Assembly (NCBI GenBank): GCA_947090765.1
Contig: OX352322.1
Span: 5,697,001-5,761,000, forward strand
Length of the DNA: 64,000 nt
Origin: Pseudomonas sp. MM223
Lineage (GTDB): Bacteria; Pseudomonadota; Gammaproteobacteria; Pseudomonadales; Pseudomonadaceae
Direction: 5' to 3'
Both the position numbers and the translations under genes were made by a program. The number at the start of each line of letters is the position of its first letter. Positions within the stretch are counted from its first letter, which is position 1. Positions 51,178 through 60,624 of the stretch are shown here, piece by piece. The notes under the pieces are model-generated. The model saw only the letters and a program-made list of their open reading frames with translations. It was not told the DNA's origin and did no database searches.

Positions 51178-52665
51178 ATGAGCCTGCTGAAAACCGCACT
51201 GCGCGAACAGAACTTCGTCTGCGTCATGGAGTTTGTCCCCAAGCCGTCTGCAGAACGCTTCGCCGCCATGGAAGCGATCATGGCCCGTGCACACCTGTGC
51301 GGCTGGCCGATGACCGTGGCCATCGGCGATCGCGTCGGCAGCCCGCTGGACATGTCGCCACTGGACGCCCTCGCCTCCTTCAGCAACCCGGTGCCTGCCC
51401 TGCCGCATTTTTCCGGCAAGGACCGCGAGCGTCACCACCTGCTTGCCCAACTGCAGCGCATGGACGCCGCGGGCCTCGACCAGCTGTTGCTGCTGACCGG
51501 TGACCGCCTGCCCGGCCACGAGCCCGGCCAACGCCCGGTGCGCTACCTGGAATCGGTGGCCGCCCTGCAGATTGCCCGCCAGGCCTGCCCGCATTGGCTG
51601 CTGGGCGCAGCGCTGAACCCGTTCAAGTACCACGAGGAAGAAGGCGGCGCCCAGTATTTCAAGGCCGAGAAAAAGCTGGCAGCGGGGGCCGACTTCCTCA
51701 CGCTGCAACTGGGCTTCGACGCCGCCAAGCACCAGGAAGCCATGCACTGGATGCGCCGCCAGCCCACACCCAAGCCCATGCTGGCCTGCCTCATGAGCCT
51801 CACCCACGGGCGCGCGGCAATGCTTGACCACGTGGCCGGCGTCACTGTCTCCCCGTCCATGCGTGACATGCTCGAAGCGGAAACCGCACAGTCCAAGGTA
51901 TTTGCCCTGGCGCGCAGTGTTGACCGCCTGGCGTTGCAGATTATCGGTGTAAAGCTGATGGGTTACGCCGGTGTGCACTTGTCGGGGGTTCACGAACTCA
52001 AGCAGTTGCTGGCCCTGGAGGCGCGTATCGAGCACTGGCAAACCCAGGTTCACACCCTGGAGCAGTGGGCGCCCGCTTGGCACGCCAGTTGGCAGATGCC
52101 CGGCCTGCCGGCCGTGATCTTCCACCCGCCACAAGCCGCCTGGCGCCAGGGCGAGTCGCGGGTCGATGCCTCATTCAAAGAGAAAGCGCGCTATCACCTG
52201 ATGCACGGCATGCATTCACTGCTGTTTAGCCGCCGCAACGGCCTGAGCAAGGCATTTGGCTGGGCGGTACGCCGGCCGCTGTGGGCTACGCACCTTGGCG
52301 CACAGGTGCTGCACAAGGTGGAACGTGCGGTGAAACGGCCAATGGTGGGCTGCGATACCTGTGGCCGTTGCCGGCTGGAAGATACCCTGTATATCTGCCC
52401 TGAGACCTGCCCCAAGGGCCTGGCCAACGGCCCCTGTGGCGGTACTGCCCTGAACCGCTGCGAGTTCGGCGACCGCGAGTGCATCCACAGCGTCAAGTAC
52501 CGCACCGCCAAGGCCGTGCGGCAAACCGCTGTGCTGACCGAACGCCTGATACCCTGCATCGAGGTCGAAACCCGCCACCGCAGCTCCTGGCCGCAGTGGT
52601 TCCAGGCCGCAACGCCGCGCCGGCTCAGCCCGCAGCCAGCGCCTCGAAGCCAGCCCGAATCGTAG
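51178..52665 (+). CDS. Methylenetetrahydrofolate reductase with Cys-rich C-terminal domain
   Basis: A 495-residue protein with an N-terminal MTHFR TIM barrel (about 1-300; MEFVPKPSAERFAAMEAIMA, LLLLTGDRLPG, AGADFLTLQLGFDA) and a C-terminal MTHFR-C domain. The latter holds a Cys cluster (about 390-430): GCDTCGRCRLEDTLYICPET, CPKGLANGPCGG and NRCEFGDREC. The Cys pattern suggests bound zinc or an iron-sulphur cluster, as in MetF/MetV systems. It should make 5-methyl-THF. ATG at 51178 is preferred. It is divergent from the shortened MetE-like gene and overlaps the convergent CobW-type gene by 41 nt. Confidence 0.82.
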   Translation: MSLLKTALREQNFVCVMEFVPKPSAERFAAMEAIMARAHLCGWPMTVAIGDRVGSPLDMSPLDALASFSNPVPALPHFSGKDRERHHLLAQLQRMDAAGLDQLLLLTGDRLPGHEPGQRPVRYLESVAALQIARQACPHWLLGAALNPFKYHEEEGGAQYFKAEKKLAAGADFLTLQLGFDAAKHQEAMHWMRRQPTPKPMLACLMSLTHGRAAMLDHVAGVTVSPSMRDMLEAETAQSKVFALARSVDRLALQIIGVKLMGYAGVHLSGVHELKQLLALEARIEHWQTQVHTLEQWAPAWHASWQMPGLPAVIFHPPQAAWRQGESRVDASFKEKARYHLMHGMHSLLFSRRNGLSKAFGWAVRRPLWATHLGAQVLHKVERAVKRPMVGCDTCGRCRLEDTLYICPETCPKGLANGPCGGTALNRCEFGDRECIHSVKYRTAKAVRQTAVLTERLIPCIEVETRHRSSWPQWFQAATPRRLSPQPAPRSQPES

Positions 52666-53602
52666 CCTCGGGCAGTTCATCGGCAATGAACACCATTACG
52701 CTCTCGCGGGTTTCACCCTCGGCCCACTCGGCGTCCCAGTCGAAACCGTAAAGCTTGAGCACGCCCTGGAACACCAGCTTGCGGTCTTCACCGGCAATGT
52801 TCAGCACGCCCTTGTAGCGCAGCAGCTGTTTGCCGTGGGTTTCCAGCAATTCGTTCATGAAGCCGCTGAGGCGGTCGATGTCCAGCGCGGTTTCCGTGCG
52901 CAGCACCATGGTGGAGATACGGTCGGGGGTGGCGGGCTTGAGCACCGGGCGCAGCATCGGTTTCAGGTTTGCACCCAAGTCGGGGTTGAGGTTGAAGCCA
53001 CGCACATCCAGCAGCTCAGCCAGGTCGATACGGCCGTGCTCGACCACACGGATCGCAGCCCGGCCATTGATACGGGCCAAGCGTTCGCGCAGGGCCTCTA
53101 CCGCGGCCGGCTTGGCCAGGTCGGTCTTGCTTAGCAGCAGGCGATCGGCAAAGCCGACCTGGGCCTGGGCGATGGCTTGGGTCAGGTGCAAATCGGCATG
53201 AACAGCATCGACCAGGGTAATGATGCCGTCGAGGATGTAGCGCTCACGCAGTTCCTCGTCGAGGAAAAAGGTTTGCGCCACCGGCGCCGGGTCGGCAAGG
53301 CCGGTGCATTCGATGACCAGCCGCTCGAAGGCGATCTCGCCTGCGTCCAGGCGTTCAAGCAGCAGGTACAGGGCGCGGGTGAGGTCGCCGTGGATGCTGC
53401 AGCACACGCAGCCATTGGCCAGGGTCATCACCTGCACCGGCTCGTCGCCCAGCAACTGGCTGTCGATGCCCGCCTCGCTGAATTCGTTTTCGATCACGGC
53501 AATCTTCAGGCCGTGCTCGGCCTTGAGCATGTGCTTGAGCAAGGTGGTCTTGCCGGCACCGAGGAAGCCTGTAAGTACGGTTACGGGAATAGGCGTCTGC
53601 AC
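52625..53602 (-). CDS. yjiA: CobW/COG0523 GTPase (YjiA type)
   Basis: A 325-residue P-loop GTPase of the metallochaperone family. Walker A is TGFLGAGKTTLLKHML, the metal motif is NGCVCCSIHGDL (CxCC), the switch/Walker B region is ECTGLADPAPVAQTF and the guanine motif is SKTDLAKP. The C-terminal CobW_C domain contains LRYKGVLNIAG. I prefer the GTG at 53602 (GGAG spaced 9 nt before) over the ATG at 53611, which abuts the ribosome site. The order cstA, ybdD, this gene on one strand matches btsT-yjiX-yjiA of E. coli, though a REP pair intervenes. Confidence 0.87.
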   Translation of the reverse strand: MQTPIPVTVLTGFLGAGKTTLLKHMLKAEHGLKIAVIENEFSEAGIDSQLLGDEPVQVMTLANGCVCCSIHGDLTRALYLLLERLDAGEIAFERLVIECTGLADPAPVAQTFFLDEELRERYILDGIITLVDAVHADLHLTQAIAQAQVGFADRLLLSKTDLAKPAAVEALRERLARINGRAAIRVVEHGRIDLAELLDVRGFNLNPDLGANLKPMLRPVLKPATPDRISTMVLRTETALDIDRLSGFMNELLETHGKQLLRYKGVLNIAGEDRKLVFQGVLKLYGFDWDAEWAEGETRESVMVFIADELPEATIRAGFEALAAG

Positions 53603-53631
53603 GCAGAACATCTCCTGTGCGGAAAAAACAG

Positions 53632-53727
53632 TGGCCTCATCGCCGGCAAGCCAGCCCCACAGGTACTGCACAGACCTTGTGGCCTATGGAGTACCTGTGG
53701 GAGCTGGCTTGCCGGCGATGAGGCCGG
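53632..53727. repeat. REP pair (inverted)
   Basis: Inverted REP copies inside the cstA-ybdD-yjiA module, between ybdD and the GTPase gene; the left arm has lost a base (CCAGCCCCAC). Confidence 0.9.
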
Positions 53728-53746
53728 ACAGGTTAACGCTTAAGGC

Positions 53747-53944
53747 TCAACAGCACTTGGGCCCGGACTTGCCACCGTAACGGGCTTCCTGGCGTTCGCG
53801 GAAGAACGCCTCGTAGCTCATCACCGGCTTGTCCGGATGCGTCTTCTGCATGTGTTCGACATAGTTGTCGTAGTCGGGCATGCCGACCATCAGGCGGGCT
53901 GCCTGCCCCAGGTATTTTCCCAGTCGACCCAAGTCGTTGAACAT
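53747..53944 (-). CDS. ybdD: YbdD/YjiX small protein
   Basis: A 65-residue protein of the YbdD/YjiX family, almost always encoded next to CstA/BtsT pyruvate or peptide transporters. The family core is [20 protein letters not shown] followed by [20 protein letters not shown] and RQEARYGG. It ends GPKCC, typical of the family. The function is thought to support the transporter. It lies 17 nt downstream of cstA. Confidence 0.92.
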   Translation of the reverse strand: MFNDLGRLGKYLGQAARLMVGMPDYDNYVEHMQKTHPDKPVMSYEAFFRERQEARYGGKSGPKCC

Positions 53945-53961
53945 AACTGCAGCCCTCTCGA

Positions 53962-56028
53962 TTACGCGTCAGGCAAGGCCTGGAACGGGGTTTCCTTGTC
54001 GCTGCGCTCCTTGCGGCCCCAGGCGGCGTAGCCGACCTTGAGGGCGAAGAACAGGATGCTGAAGACCACCAGCAGGAACAGAATCGTCAGGCCCGCGTTG
54101 GTGTAGGCGTTGAAGATCACGTGCTGCATCTGCCCGATGTCCTTGGCCGGGGCCAGCACCTGGCCGGCGTCCAGCGCAGTGCTGTACTTCTTGGCCAGGG
54201 CCAGGAAACCAACGGCCGGGTTCGGGTCGAACAGCTTGATCAGGCCAGCAGCCGTGGTGCAGATCAGCAGCCAGACGGCCGGCAGCAAGGTGACCCAGAT
54301 GTAGCGCTGACGCTTCATCTTGATCAGCACCACGGTACCGAGCATCAGGGCGATACCGGCCAGCATCTGGTTGGAGATGCCGAACAGCGGCCACAGGGTG
54401 TTGATGCCACCCAGCGGGTCGATCACGCCCTGGTACAGCAGATAGCCCCACATTGCCACGCAGCCAGCGGTGGCGAGCAGGTTGGCCCCCCACGATTCGG
54501 TGCGTTTGAGCGCCGGCACGAAGCTGCCCAGCAGGTCTTGCAGCATGAAGCGCCCGGCACGGGTGCCGGCGTCCACCGCGGTGAGGATGAACAGCGCCTC
54601 GAACAGGATCGCAAAGTGGTACCAGAAGGCCATGGTGTTTTCACCTGGCAACACCTGGTGCAGGATCTGCGCGATACCCACCGCCAAGGTTGGCGCACCG
54701 CCGGCACGGGCCAGGATGGTGTGCTCGCCGATGTCACGGGCGACGGCTTCAAGCTGCTCGGGGGTGATCAGGAAGCCCCAGCTGCTGACCGTCTGCGCCA
54801 CCGACGCAACGTCTGCGCCCACTACGGCGGCCGGGCTGTTCATGGCGAAGTACACGCCTGGTTCGATCACCGAAGCGGCGACCATGGCCATGATGGCCAC
54901 GAACGATTCCATCAGCATGCCGCCATAGCCGATGTAGCGGGCGTTGGTTTCGTTGTCCAGCAGCTTGGGCGTGGTCCCCGAAGAGATCAGCGCGTGGAAG
55001 CCGGACACCGCACCACAGGCAATGGTGATGAACAGGAACGGGAACAGGGTGCCCTTCCACACCGGGCCGGTGCCGTCGGTGAACTGGGTCAGCGCCGGCA
55101 TTTTCAGCTCGGGCGCGATGATCAGGATACCGATGGCCAAGCCAACGATGGTGCCGATCTTGAGGAAGGTCGACAGGTAGTCACGTGGCGCCAGCACCAG
55201 CCACACCGGCAGCACCGCGGCGACGAAGCCGTAGCCCACCAGCATCCATGTGATCTGCACGCCGGTGAAGGTGAACGCCGGGCCCCAGACCGGGTCCGCA
55301 GCAATCACACCACCCAGCCAGATCGAGGCCAGCAGCAAGACCACGCCAACCACCGAGATCTCGCCAATGCGGCCTGGGCGGATGTAGCGCATGTAGATAC
55401 CCATGAACATCGCGATCGGGATGGTCGCCATGACCGTGAACATGCCCCACGGGCTCTCGGCCAGGGCCTTCACCACGATCAGCGCCAGCACCGCGAGGAT
55501 GATGATCATGATCAGGAAGCAGCCGAACAGGGCGATGGTGCCCGGAATGCGGCCCATCTCCTCGCGCACCATGTCGCCCAGCGAGCGGCCGTTGCGGCGG
55601 GTGGACAGGAACAGGACCATGAAGTCCTGTACCGCACCGGCCAGCACCACGCCGGCAATCAGCCACAGCGTACCGGGCAGGTAGCCCATTTGCGCGGCGA
55701 GTACCGGGCCGACCAGGGGGCCTGCGCCGGCGATGGCAGCAAAGTGGTGACCGAAGAGAATGTGTTTGTTGGTCGGGACGTAGTCCAGACCGTCGTTGTT
55801 GAGCACCGCCGGGGTAGCACGGCGCGGGTCGAGTTGCATCACCTTGGTGGCGATGAACAGGCTGTAGTAACGATAGGCAACCAGGTAGATGGCCACTGCC
55901 GCAACCACGATCCACAAGGCGTTGATTGCCTCACCGCGACGCAGGGCAACCACACCCAGCGCGCAGGCCCCTATGACTGCCAGCGCCAGCCACGGAATGT
56001 GGCGTAGCAGGCTATTATTGTTGTTCAT
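53962..56028 (-). CDS. cstA: Carbon starvation protein CstA/BtsT-type transporter
   Basis: A 688-residue inner-membrane transporter of the CstA family (pyruvate or peptide uptake) with about 16-18 helices. Landmarks are [60 protein letters not shown] and [18 protein letters not shown] start at the ATG at 56028 ([18 protein letters not shown]). A CA-rich stretch just inside the coding start suggests Hfq/Crc control. The ybdD gene follows, then the CobW GTPase, the usual module. Which substrate it prefers is not visible. Confidence 0.93.
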   Translation of the reverse strand: MNNNNSLLRHIPWLALAVIGACALGVVALRRGEAINALWIVVAAVAIYLVAYRYYSLFIATKVMQLDPRRATPAVLNNDGLDYVPTNKHILFGHHFAAIAGAGPLVGPVLAAQMGYLPGTLWLIAGVVLAGAVQDFMVLFLSTRRNGRSLGDMVREEMGRIPGTIALFGCFLIMIIILAVLALIVVKALAESPWGMFTVMATIPIAMFMGIYMRYIRPGRIGEISVVGVVLLLASIWLGGVIAADPVWGPAFTFTGVQITWMLVGYGFVAAVLPVWLVLAPRDYLSTFLKIGTIVGLAIGILIIAPELKMPALTQFTDGTGPVWKGTLFPFLFITIACGAVSGFHALISSGTTPKLLDNETNARYIGYGGMLMESFVAIMAMVAASVIEPGVYFAMNSPAAVVGADVASVAQTVSSWGFLITPEQLEAVARDIGEHTILARAGGAPTLAVGIAQILHQVLPGENTMAFWYHFAILFEALFILTAVDAGTRAGRFMLQDLLGSFVPALKRTESWGANLLATAGCVAMWGYLLYQGVIDPLGGINTLWPLFGISNQMLAGIALMLGTVVLIKMKRQRYIWVTLLPAVWLLICTTAAGLIKLFDPNPAVGFLALAKKYSTALDAGQVLAPAKDIGQMQHVIFNAYTNAGLTILFLLVVFSILFFALKVGYAAWGRKERSDKETPFQALPDA
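56015..56025 (-). promoter_or_regulatory. Hfq/Crc motif at the cstA start codon
   Basis: Read on the minus strand, AACAACAATAA begins directly after the ATG and contains two overlapping AANAANAA matches. Hfq with Crc would block ribosome entry when preferred carbon sources are present. It encodes the odd Asn run MNNNN. Confidence 0.6.
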
Positions 56029-56205
56029 GGTTAGCTTCCAGCTGGTGGATTGGAAAGACCGCCCACCGAGTCTAGGGCGAGTCAAGGCGCATTGCCACAC
56101 TTGCTTTGGTCTAGAGCCTCTGCGGCCAGATTGCAGTACCTGATGCACATGACTTTCTAACTATAGTCAGGATGTCACCTTAGGACCTACCCGAGGATCC
56201 ATGCC

Positions 56206-56589
56206 ATGAGCGCTCACGACGAACGCCGCCGTTTCCAGCGTATCCCGTTCGACGCCCCGACCCGGCTGTGCCAGGGCGAACGTTGCTGGGAGGTGAAACT
56301 GCTCGACCTTTCCCTCAAAGGCCTGCTGGTCGAATGCCCGAAACCCTGGGATGCCGACCTGACCCAGGATTTCGAGGCCTACATCGTGCTCAACGATGGG
56401 GAGACCGAGGTGCAGATGCAGGTCGAGCTGCGCCACGAAGAACCGGAGTGCCTGGGCTTCATCTGCCTGTACATCGACATCGATTCGATGAGCCATTTGC
56501 ACCGTCTTGTGGAATTGAACGTGGCCGACAGCACCGAAATGATGCGTGAGCCTGCGCGAACTCATCGAATAATGAAATCTCTTAGCTAG
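56206..56589 (+). CDS. PilZ-domain cyclic-di-GMP binding protein
   Basis: A 127-residue single-domain PilZ protein. The two ligand motifs are clear: RRRFQRIPFDAPTRL (RxxxR) and LLDLSLKGLLVE (DxSxxG). The rest is the beta-barrel (DFEAYIVLNDGETEVQMQVE, LGFICLYIDIDS) and a C-terminal helix. It would bind cyclic di-GMP and act on an unknown partner, perhaps surface attachment. It is a single gene, divergent from cstA; the shared gap 56029-56205 holds both promoters. Confidence 0.9.
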   Translation: MSAHDERRRFQRIPFDAPTRLCQGERCWEVKLLDLSLKGLLVECPKPWDADLTQDFEAYIVLNDGETEVQMQVELRHEEPECLGFICLYIDIDSMSHLHRLVELNVADSTEMMREPARTHRIMKSLS

Positions 56590-56619
56590 CTAATAGCCTT
56601 CCCGCCTTGTGTTTCCTGT

Positions 56620-56647
56620 CTACCCAGACAGCTTTAACCCTGGGTAG
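56620..56647. other. Short hairpin downstream of the PilZ gene
   Basis: CTACCCAG (56620-56627) and CTGGGTAG (56640-56647) form a perfect 8-bp stem around a 12-nt loop. No T-run follows, so it is at most a weak terminator. The rest of 56590-56835 is AT-rich promoter DNA with a palindrome at 56757. Confidence 0.45.
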
Positions 56648-56756
56648 CAACACTTTGTACACACCCCTCTAATACAGCATTTAATGAGTTGGTACGCCTT
56701 CTGCATTGGGTTTTCGCACATCCTGCGACCGCCCATGTGCGCGCTACGATCAAAAT

Positions 56757-56768
56757 ATTGTATACAAT
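56757..56768. promoter_or_regulatory. GntR-type palindrome upstream of the nucleobase permease
   Basis: ATTGTATACAAT is a perfect 12-bp palindrome 68-79 nt before the permease ATG. TTGTATACAA-type sites are typical of GntR-family regulators. Which regulator binds is unknown. Confidence 0.5.
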
Positions 56769-56835
56769 TATTGTGGCAATCATTTGCAGGAACTGTCTAC
56801 AGTAGCGACACAAAAATAAACAGAGAGCCTGCTCC

Positions 56836-58352
56836 ATGACTACGTCCCCTAGCACGTCTCCCGCCAAGCGCCCCGAGGATGAAAACCTCGGCCTTGGTGC
56901 CAACCTGGCCTACGGTCTGCAGCATGTGTTGACCATGTATGGAGGGATCGTCGCGGTACCCCTGATCCTGGGGCAGGCCGCAGGCCTCAACGGCGCCGAA
57001 ATCGGCATGCTGATTGCTGCCTCGCTGTTTGCCGGTGGCCTGGCCACCCTGCTGCAAACCCTCGGCCTGCCGTTTTTCGGCTGCCAGTTGCCGCTGGTGC
57101 AGGGCGTGTCGTTTGCCGGTGTGGCGACCATGGGGGCGATTCTCAGCAGCGAGGGTGGCGGTGGCCTGCCAGGCGTGCTCGGCGCGGTCATGGCCGCATC
57201 GCTGATCGGCTTTTTGATCACCCCGGTGTTCTCGCGCATCACCAAGTTCTTCCCGCCGCTGGTGACCGGTATCGTCATCACCACCATCGGCCTCACCCTG
57301 ATGCCAGTGGCCGCCCGCTGGGTGATGGGCGGTAACAGCGCCTCGCCAGAGTTCGGCAGCGTGGCCAACATCGGCCTGGCGGGGCTGACCTTCGCCATCG
57401 TGCTGCTGCTGAGCAAGCTGGGCAACGCGACCATCTCGCGCCTGTCGATCCTGCTGGCCATGGTGCTCGGCACCCTGATTGCCTGGGCGCTGGGCATGAC
57501 CGACTTCAGCAAGGTCACCGAAGGTGCAATGTTCGCCTTCCCCACGCCGTTCCACTTCGGCATGCCGGAATTCCACATCGCCGCGATCCTGTCGATGTGC
57601 ATCGTGATCATGGTCACCCTGGTGGAAACCTCGGCCGACATTCTCGCCGTGGGTGAGATCATCGATACCAAGGTCGACTCCAAGCGCCTGGGCAACGGCC
57701 TGCGCGCCGACATGGCATCGAGCATCCTGGCGCCGATCTTCGGCTCGTTCACCCAGAGCGCGTTCGCCCAGAACGTTGGCCTGGTGGCCGTGACCGGGGT
57801 CAAGAGCCGTTACGTGGTAGCCACCGGTGGCGTGATCCTGGTAGTGCTCGGCCTGTTGCCGGTCATGGGCCGGGTGATTGCCGCAGTACCAACCCCGGTA
57901 CTGGGTGGCGCGGGCATCGTGCTGTTCGGCACGGTGGCGGCCAGTGGTATCCGCACCCTGTCCAAGGTCAGCTACAAGAACAACGTCAACCTGATCATCG
58001 TTGCCGCTTCGCTGGGCTTCGGCATGATCCCGATCGCCGCGCCAACCTTCTACCACCACTTCCCGAACTGGTTCGAGACCATCTTCCATTCGGGCATCGC
58101 TCCGCAGCGATCATGGCCATCCTGCTGAACCTGATCTTCAACCACTTCACCACCGGCAACTCGGAAAACCAGTCCGTGTTCGCCGCAGCTTACGAGCGCA
58201 CTATCCAGTACTCCGACATTTCCGCACTGCGTGATGGCGACTACTTCAAGGATGGCAAGCTGTTCGATGCCGAAGGCAACGAAGTGCCGATGCTGGAGCT
58301 GGACGAGCATGGCAACCAGACGGTCAGGCGCGCGGCAGTTGCCGAACATTGA
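56836..58352 (+). pseudogene. NCS2 nucleobase:cation symporter with a one-base frameshift
   Basis: Xanthine/uracil permease-type transporter of about 505 residues if the frame is repaired. The first 416-420 codons are normal (QHVLTMYGGIVAVPLILGQA; the NCS2 signature in FAQNVGLVAVTGV; late helices). At 58098-58099 one base is missing: the frame reads SGIAPQRSWPSC and stops at 58128. The true continuation IMAILLNLIFNHFTTGNSE and the rest lies in the neighbouring frame from about 58101 to 58352. The predicted original is GIxSAAIMAIL. The protein would lose the last helix and about 80 residues. Either the gene is inactive, or there is a sequencing error. A strong terminator follows. Confidence 0.87.
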
Positions 58353-58375
58353 CCGCTGACTGAGCGGTAAGGTGG

Positions 58376-58405
58376 GGGGCCGACGCGCATCGTCGGCCCC
58401 TTTTT
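58376..58405 (+). terminator. Intrinsic terminator of the permease gene
   Basis: Perfect 10-bp stem (GGGGCCGACG at 58376-58385, CGTCGGCCCC at 58391-58400) with a 5-nt loop, followed by five T. Confidence 0.93.
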
Positions 58406-58417
58406 CGTTTACCTGTT

Positions 58418-58514
58418 CGGGCCCTATCGCCGGCAAGCCAGCTCCCACAGGATACTCACTGCCCTTGAAGGCTGTGCTGTACCTGTGGGAGCGGCTTGCC
58501 GGCGATAGGGCCGG
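58418..58514. repeat. REP pair (inverted)
   Basis: Inverted REP copies between the convergent permease and radA genes, directly after the terminator. Confidence 0.9.
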
Positions 58515-58527
58515 TAGAGGCTATAAA

Positions 58528-59898
58528 TTACTCGAACAAAGCATCCAGGGCCTGCTCCAGGCGGGTCACGGCAATTACCTGCAACCCCGCCGGCGGGTCT
58601 TTCGGCGCATTGCCCTTGGGCACGATGGCGCGCTTGAAGCCATGCTTGGCCGCTTCCTTCAACCGTTCCTGGCCGCTGGGCACCGGCCGCACCTCGCCCG
58701 ACAGGCCAATCTCGCCAAACACCAGCAAGCCATGGGCCAGTGGCCGGTTGCGCAAGCTGGACATCACCGCCGCCAGCAACGCCAGGTCCGAAGCCGTTTC
58801 CAGCACCTTCACCCCGCCCACCACGTTGAGGAACACGTCCTGATCATGGGTGGGAATACCGCCGTGGCGGTGTAGCACCGCCAGCAACATGGCCAGGCGG
58901 TTCTGGTCCAGGCCCAGGGTTACCCGGCGCGGGTTGGCCAGGTGGCTGTCGTCGACCAGCGCTTGTACCTCGACCAGCATGGGCCGTGTGCCCTCCCAGG
59001 TCGCCATCACCACACTGCCCGGCACTTCTTCCTGGGTGCGGTTGAGGAAGATCGCCGACGGGTTGGACACCTCTTTCAGGCCCCGATCGGTCATGCCGAA
59101 CACGCCCAGTTCGTTAACCGCGCCAAAGCGGTTCTTCACCGCTCGCAACAGGCGCAGACGGCCATCGGACTCACCTTCGAAATACAACACGGTATCGACC
59201 ATGTGCTCCAGTACCCGCGGGCCGGCCAACGAGCCTTCCTTGGTCACGTGGCCGACCAGGAAGATGGCCGTACCGCTCTGCTTGGCGTAACGCACCAATA
59301 GCGCCGTGCTCTCGCGCACCTGGGCTACACCGCCGGGTGCCGACTGCAACTGCTCGGTGAAGATGGTCTGGATCGAGTCGATCACCATTACCCGCGGCTT
59401 CTCGACGCGTGCAGTGGCAATGATGGTTTCGATGCAGGTTTCGGTCATCACCTTGAGCTGGTCCTGGGGCAAGCCCAGGCGCCGTGAGCGCATGGCCACC
59501 TGCTGCTGCGACTCCTCACCGGTGACATACAGCGCGGGCATGCCCACGGCGATATTGCACAAGGTCTGCAGCAGGATGGTCGACTTGCCGATGCCCGGGT
59601 CGCCACCAATCAGCACCACCGAGCCATCCACCAGGCCGCCGCCCAGCACGCGGTCCAGTTCGGTGCTGCTGGTGGTGAAACGCGGGATTTCCTCGACGCT
59701 GACTTCGGCCAGGGTCTTGATCTGCGCTTGCTGCCCGGTCCAACCGGCGCGGCCGCTACTGGGCGCAGCGGCACCACCGCTCTCGATCATGGTTTCGACC
59801 AGGGTGTTCCAGGCCCCGCATTCGCCGCATTGGCCGGCCCATTTGGGGAAGGTCGCGCCGCACTCGGTGCAGCCATACAAGCGCTTGGCCTTGGCCAT
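58528..59898 (-). CDS. radA: DNA repair protein RadA
   Basis: A 456-residue RecA-related ATPase that helps branch migration in recombinational repair. The N-terminal zinc finger has C10, C13, C24 and C27. Walker A is GGDPGIGKST at 98-107, the RadA signature KNRFG is at 255-259, and the C-terminal Lon-like domain contains LALLAAVMSSLRNRPLAHGL and VFGEIGLSGEVRP. All features are intact. The ATG at 59898 is preferred over longer frames. It is divergent from mscL. Confidence 0.95.
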   Translation of the reverse strand: MAKAKRLYGCTECGATFPKWAGQCGECGAWNTLVETMIESGGAAAPSSGRAGWTGQQAQIKTLAEVSVEEIPRFTTSSTELDRVLGGGLVDGSVVLIGGDPGIGKSTILLQTLCNIAVGMPALYVTGEESQQQVAMRSRRLGLPQDQLKVMTETCIETIIATARVEKPRVMVIDSIQTIFTEQLQSAPGGVAQVRESTALLVRYAKQSGTAIFLVGHVTKEGSLAGPRVLEHMVDTVLYFEGESDGRLRLLRAVKNRFGAVNELGVFGMTDRGLKEVSNPSAIFLNRTQEEVPGSVVMATWEGTRPMLVEVQALVDDSHLANPRRVTLGLDQNRLAMLLAVLHRHGGIPTHDQDVFLNVVGGVKVLETASDLALLAAVMSSLRNRPLAHGLLVFGEIGLSGEVRPVPSGQERLKEAAKHGFKRAIVPKGNAPKDPPAGLQVIAVTRLEQALDALFE

Positions 59899-60073
59899 GG
59901 TGGGGTCTCCTGGAAAAAACCGCCATGATAGCCGAGCAGGACGTGTCTCGAACGCTTCGGGATGCGACAAAACTATTCGTTCTAACCGCAGTCACTACCC
60001 CTGAACACCACGCATGAAGCGTTTTAGTGGCTTACACTGCGTTAACCTTACCTTTTGTTACAAGGAACCAAAC

Positions 60074-60493
60074 ATGGGCATGATCAGTGAGTTCAAGGCC
60101 TTCGCGGTCAAAGGCAATGTCGTCGACATGGCGGTCGGTATCATCATCGGCGCGGCCTTCGGCAAGATCGTCTCGTCCTTCGTCGGAGATGTGGTCATGC
60201 CGCCACTGGGCCTGTTGATCGGGGGGGTGGACTTCAGCGACCTGGCGATCACCCTGAAGGCAGCCGAAGGCGACGTTCCGGCGGTAGTCCTGGCCTATGG
60301 CAAGTTCATCCAGACCGTGATCGACTTCCTGATCGTTGCCTTTGCCATCTTTATGGGTGTGAAGGCAATCAACAGGCTCAAGCGCGAAGAAGCGGTGGCG
60401 CCGACTGTACCGCCAGTGCCTTCGGCTGAAGAGACCCTGCTGACCGAAATTCGCGATTTGCTCAAGACGCAGAACCAGAATCGCTTGCCTTGA
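60074..60493 (+). CDS. mscL: Large-conductance mechanosensitive channel MscL
   Basis: A 139-residue channel that opens under membrane tension to release solutes in hypo-osmotic shock. The N-terminal amphipathic start ([19 protein letters not shown]), the pore helix [20 protein letters not shown] and the second helix [18 protein letters not shown] are intact, with a cytoplasmic bundle ([14 protein letters not shown]). AAGGAAC precedes the ATG. It is a single gene with a long inverted repeat downstream. Confidence 0.95.
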   Translation: MGMISEFKAFAVKGNVVDMAVGIIIGAAFGKIVSSFVGDVVMPPLGLLIGGVDFSDLAITLKAAEGDVPAVVLAYGKFIQTVIDFLIVAFAIFMGVKAINRLKREEAVAPTVPPVPSAEETLLTEIRDLLKTQNQNRLP

Positions 60494-60515
60494 GATAGCT
60501 GGGGGCGCTGTGCGC

Positions 60516-60607
60516 CCCTTTCGCGGCACAAGGCCGCTCCTACAGGAGTTCGCGATAAGTCGGCTATTCGCGATCTCCTGTAGGAGCGGCCTTGTGCCGC
60601 GAAAGGG
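60516..60607. repeat. Long perfect inverted repeat (33-bp arms)
   Basis: Arms at 60516-60548 and 60575-60607 are exact complements (CCTTTCGCGGCACAAGGCC within). They are TGTAGGAGC-class elements, distinct from the GCCGGCAAGC REPs, between the convergent mscL and fpr genes. Confidence 0.9.
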
Positions 60608-60624
60608 CCGCAAAGCGGCCCTAA

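Noticed and set aside
54121..56007. Long open frame (628 codons) on the plus strand across cstA
   Set aside because: The sequence is rich in His, Gln, Asp and Arg without fold or motif, as expected antisense to a membrane protein gene.
56797..58089. 430-codon open frame on the minus strand across the nucleobase permease
   Set aside because: Antisense of the clear NCS2 transporter; low-complexity His/Asp/Gln content.
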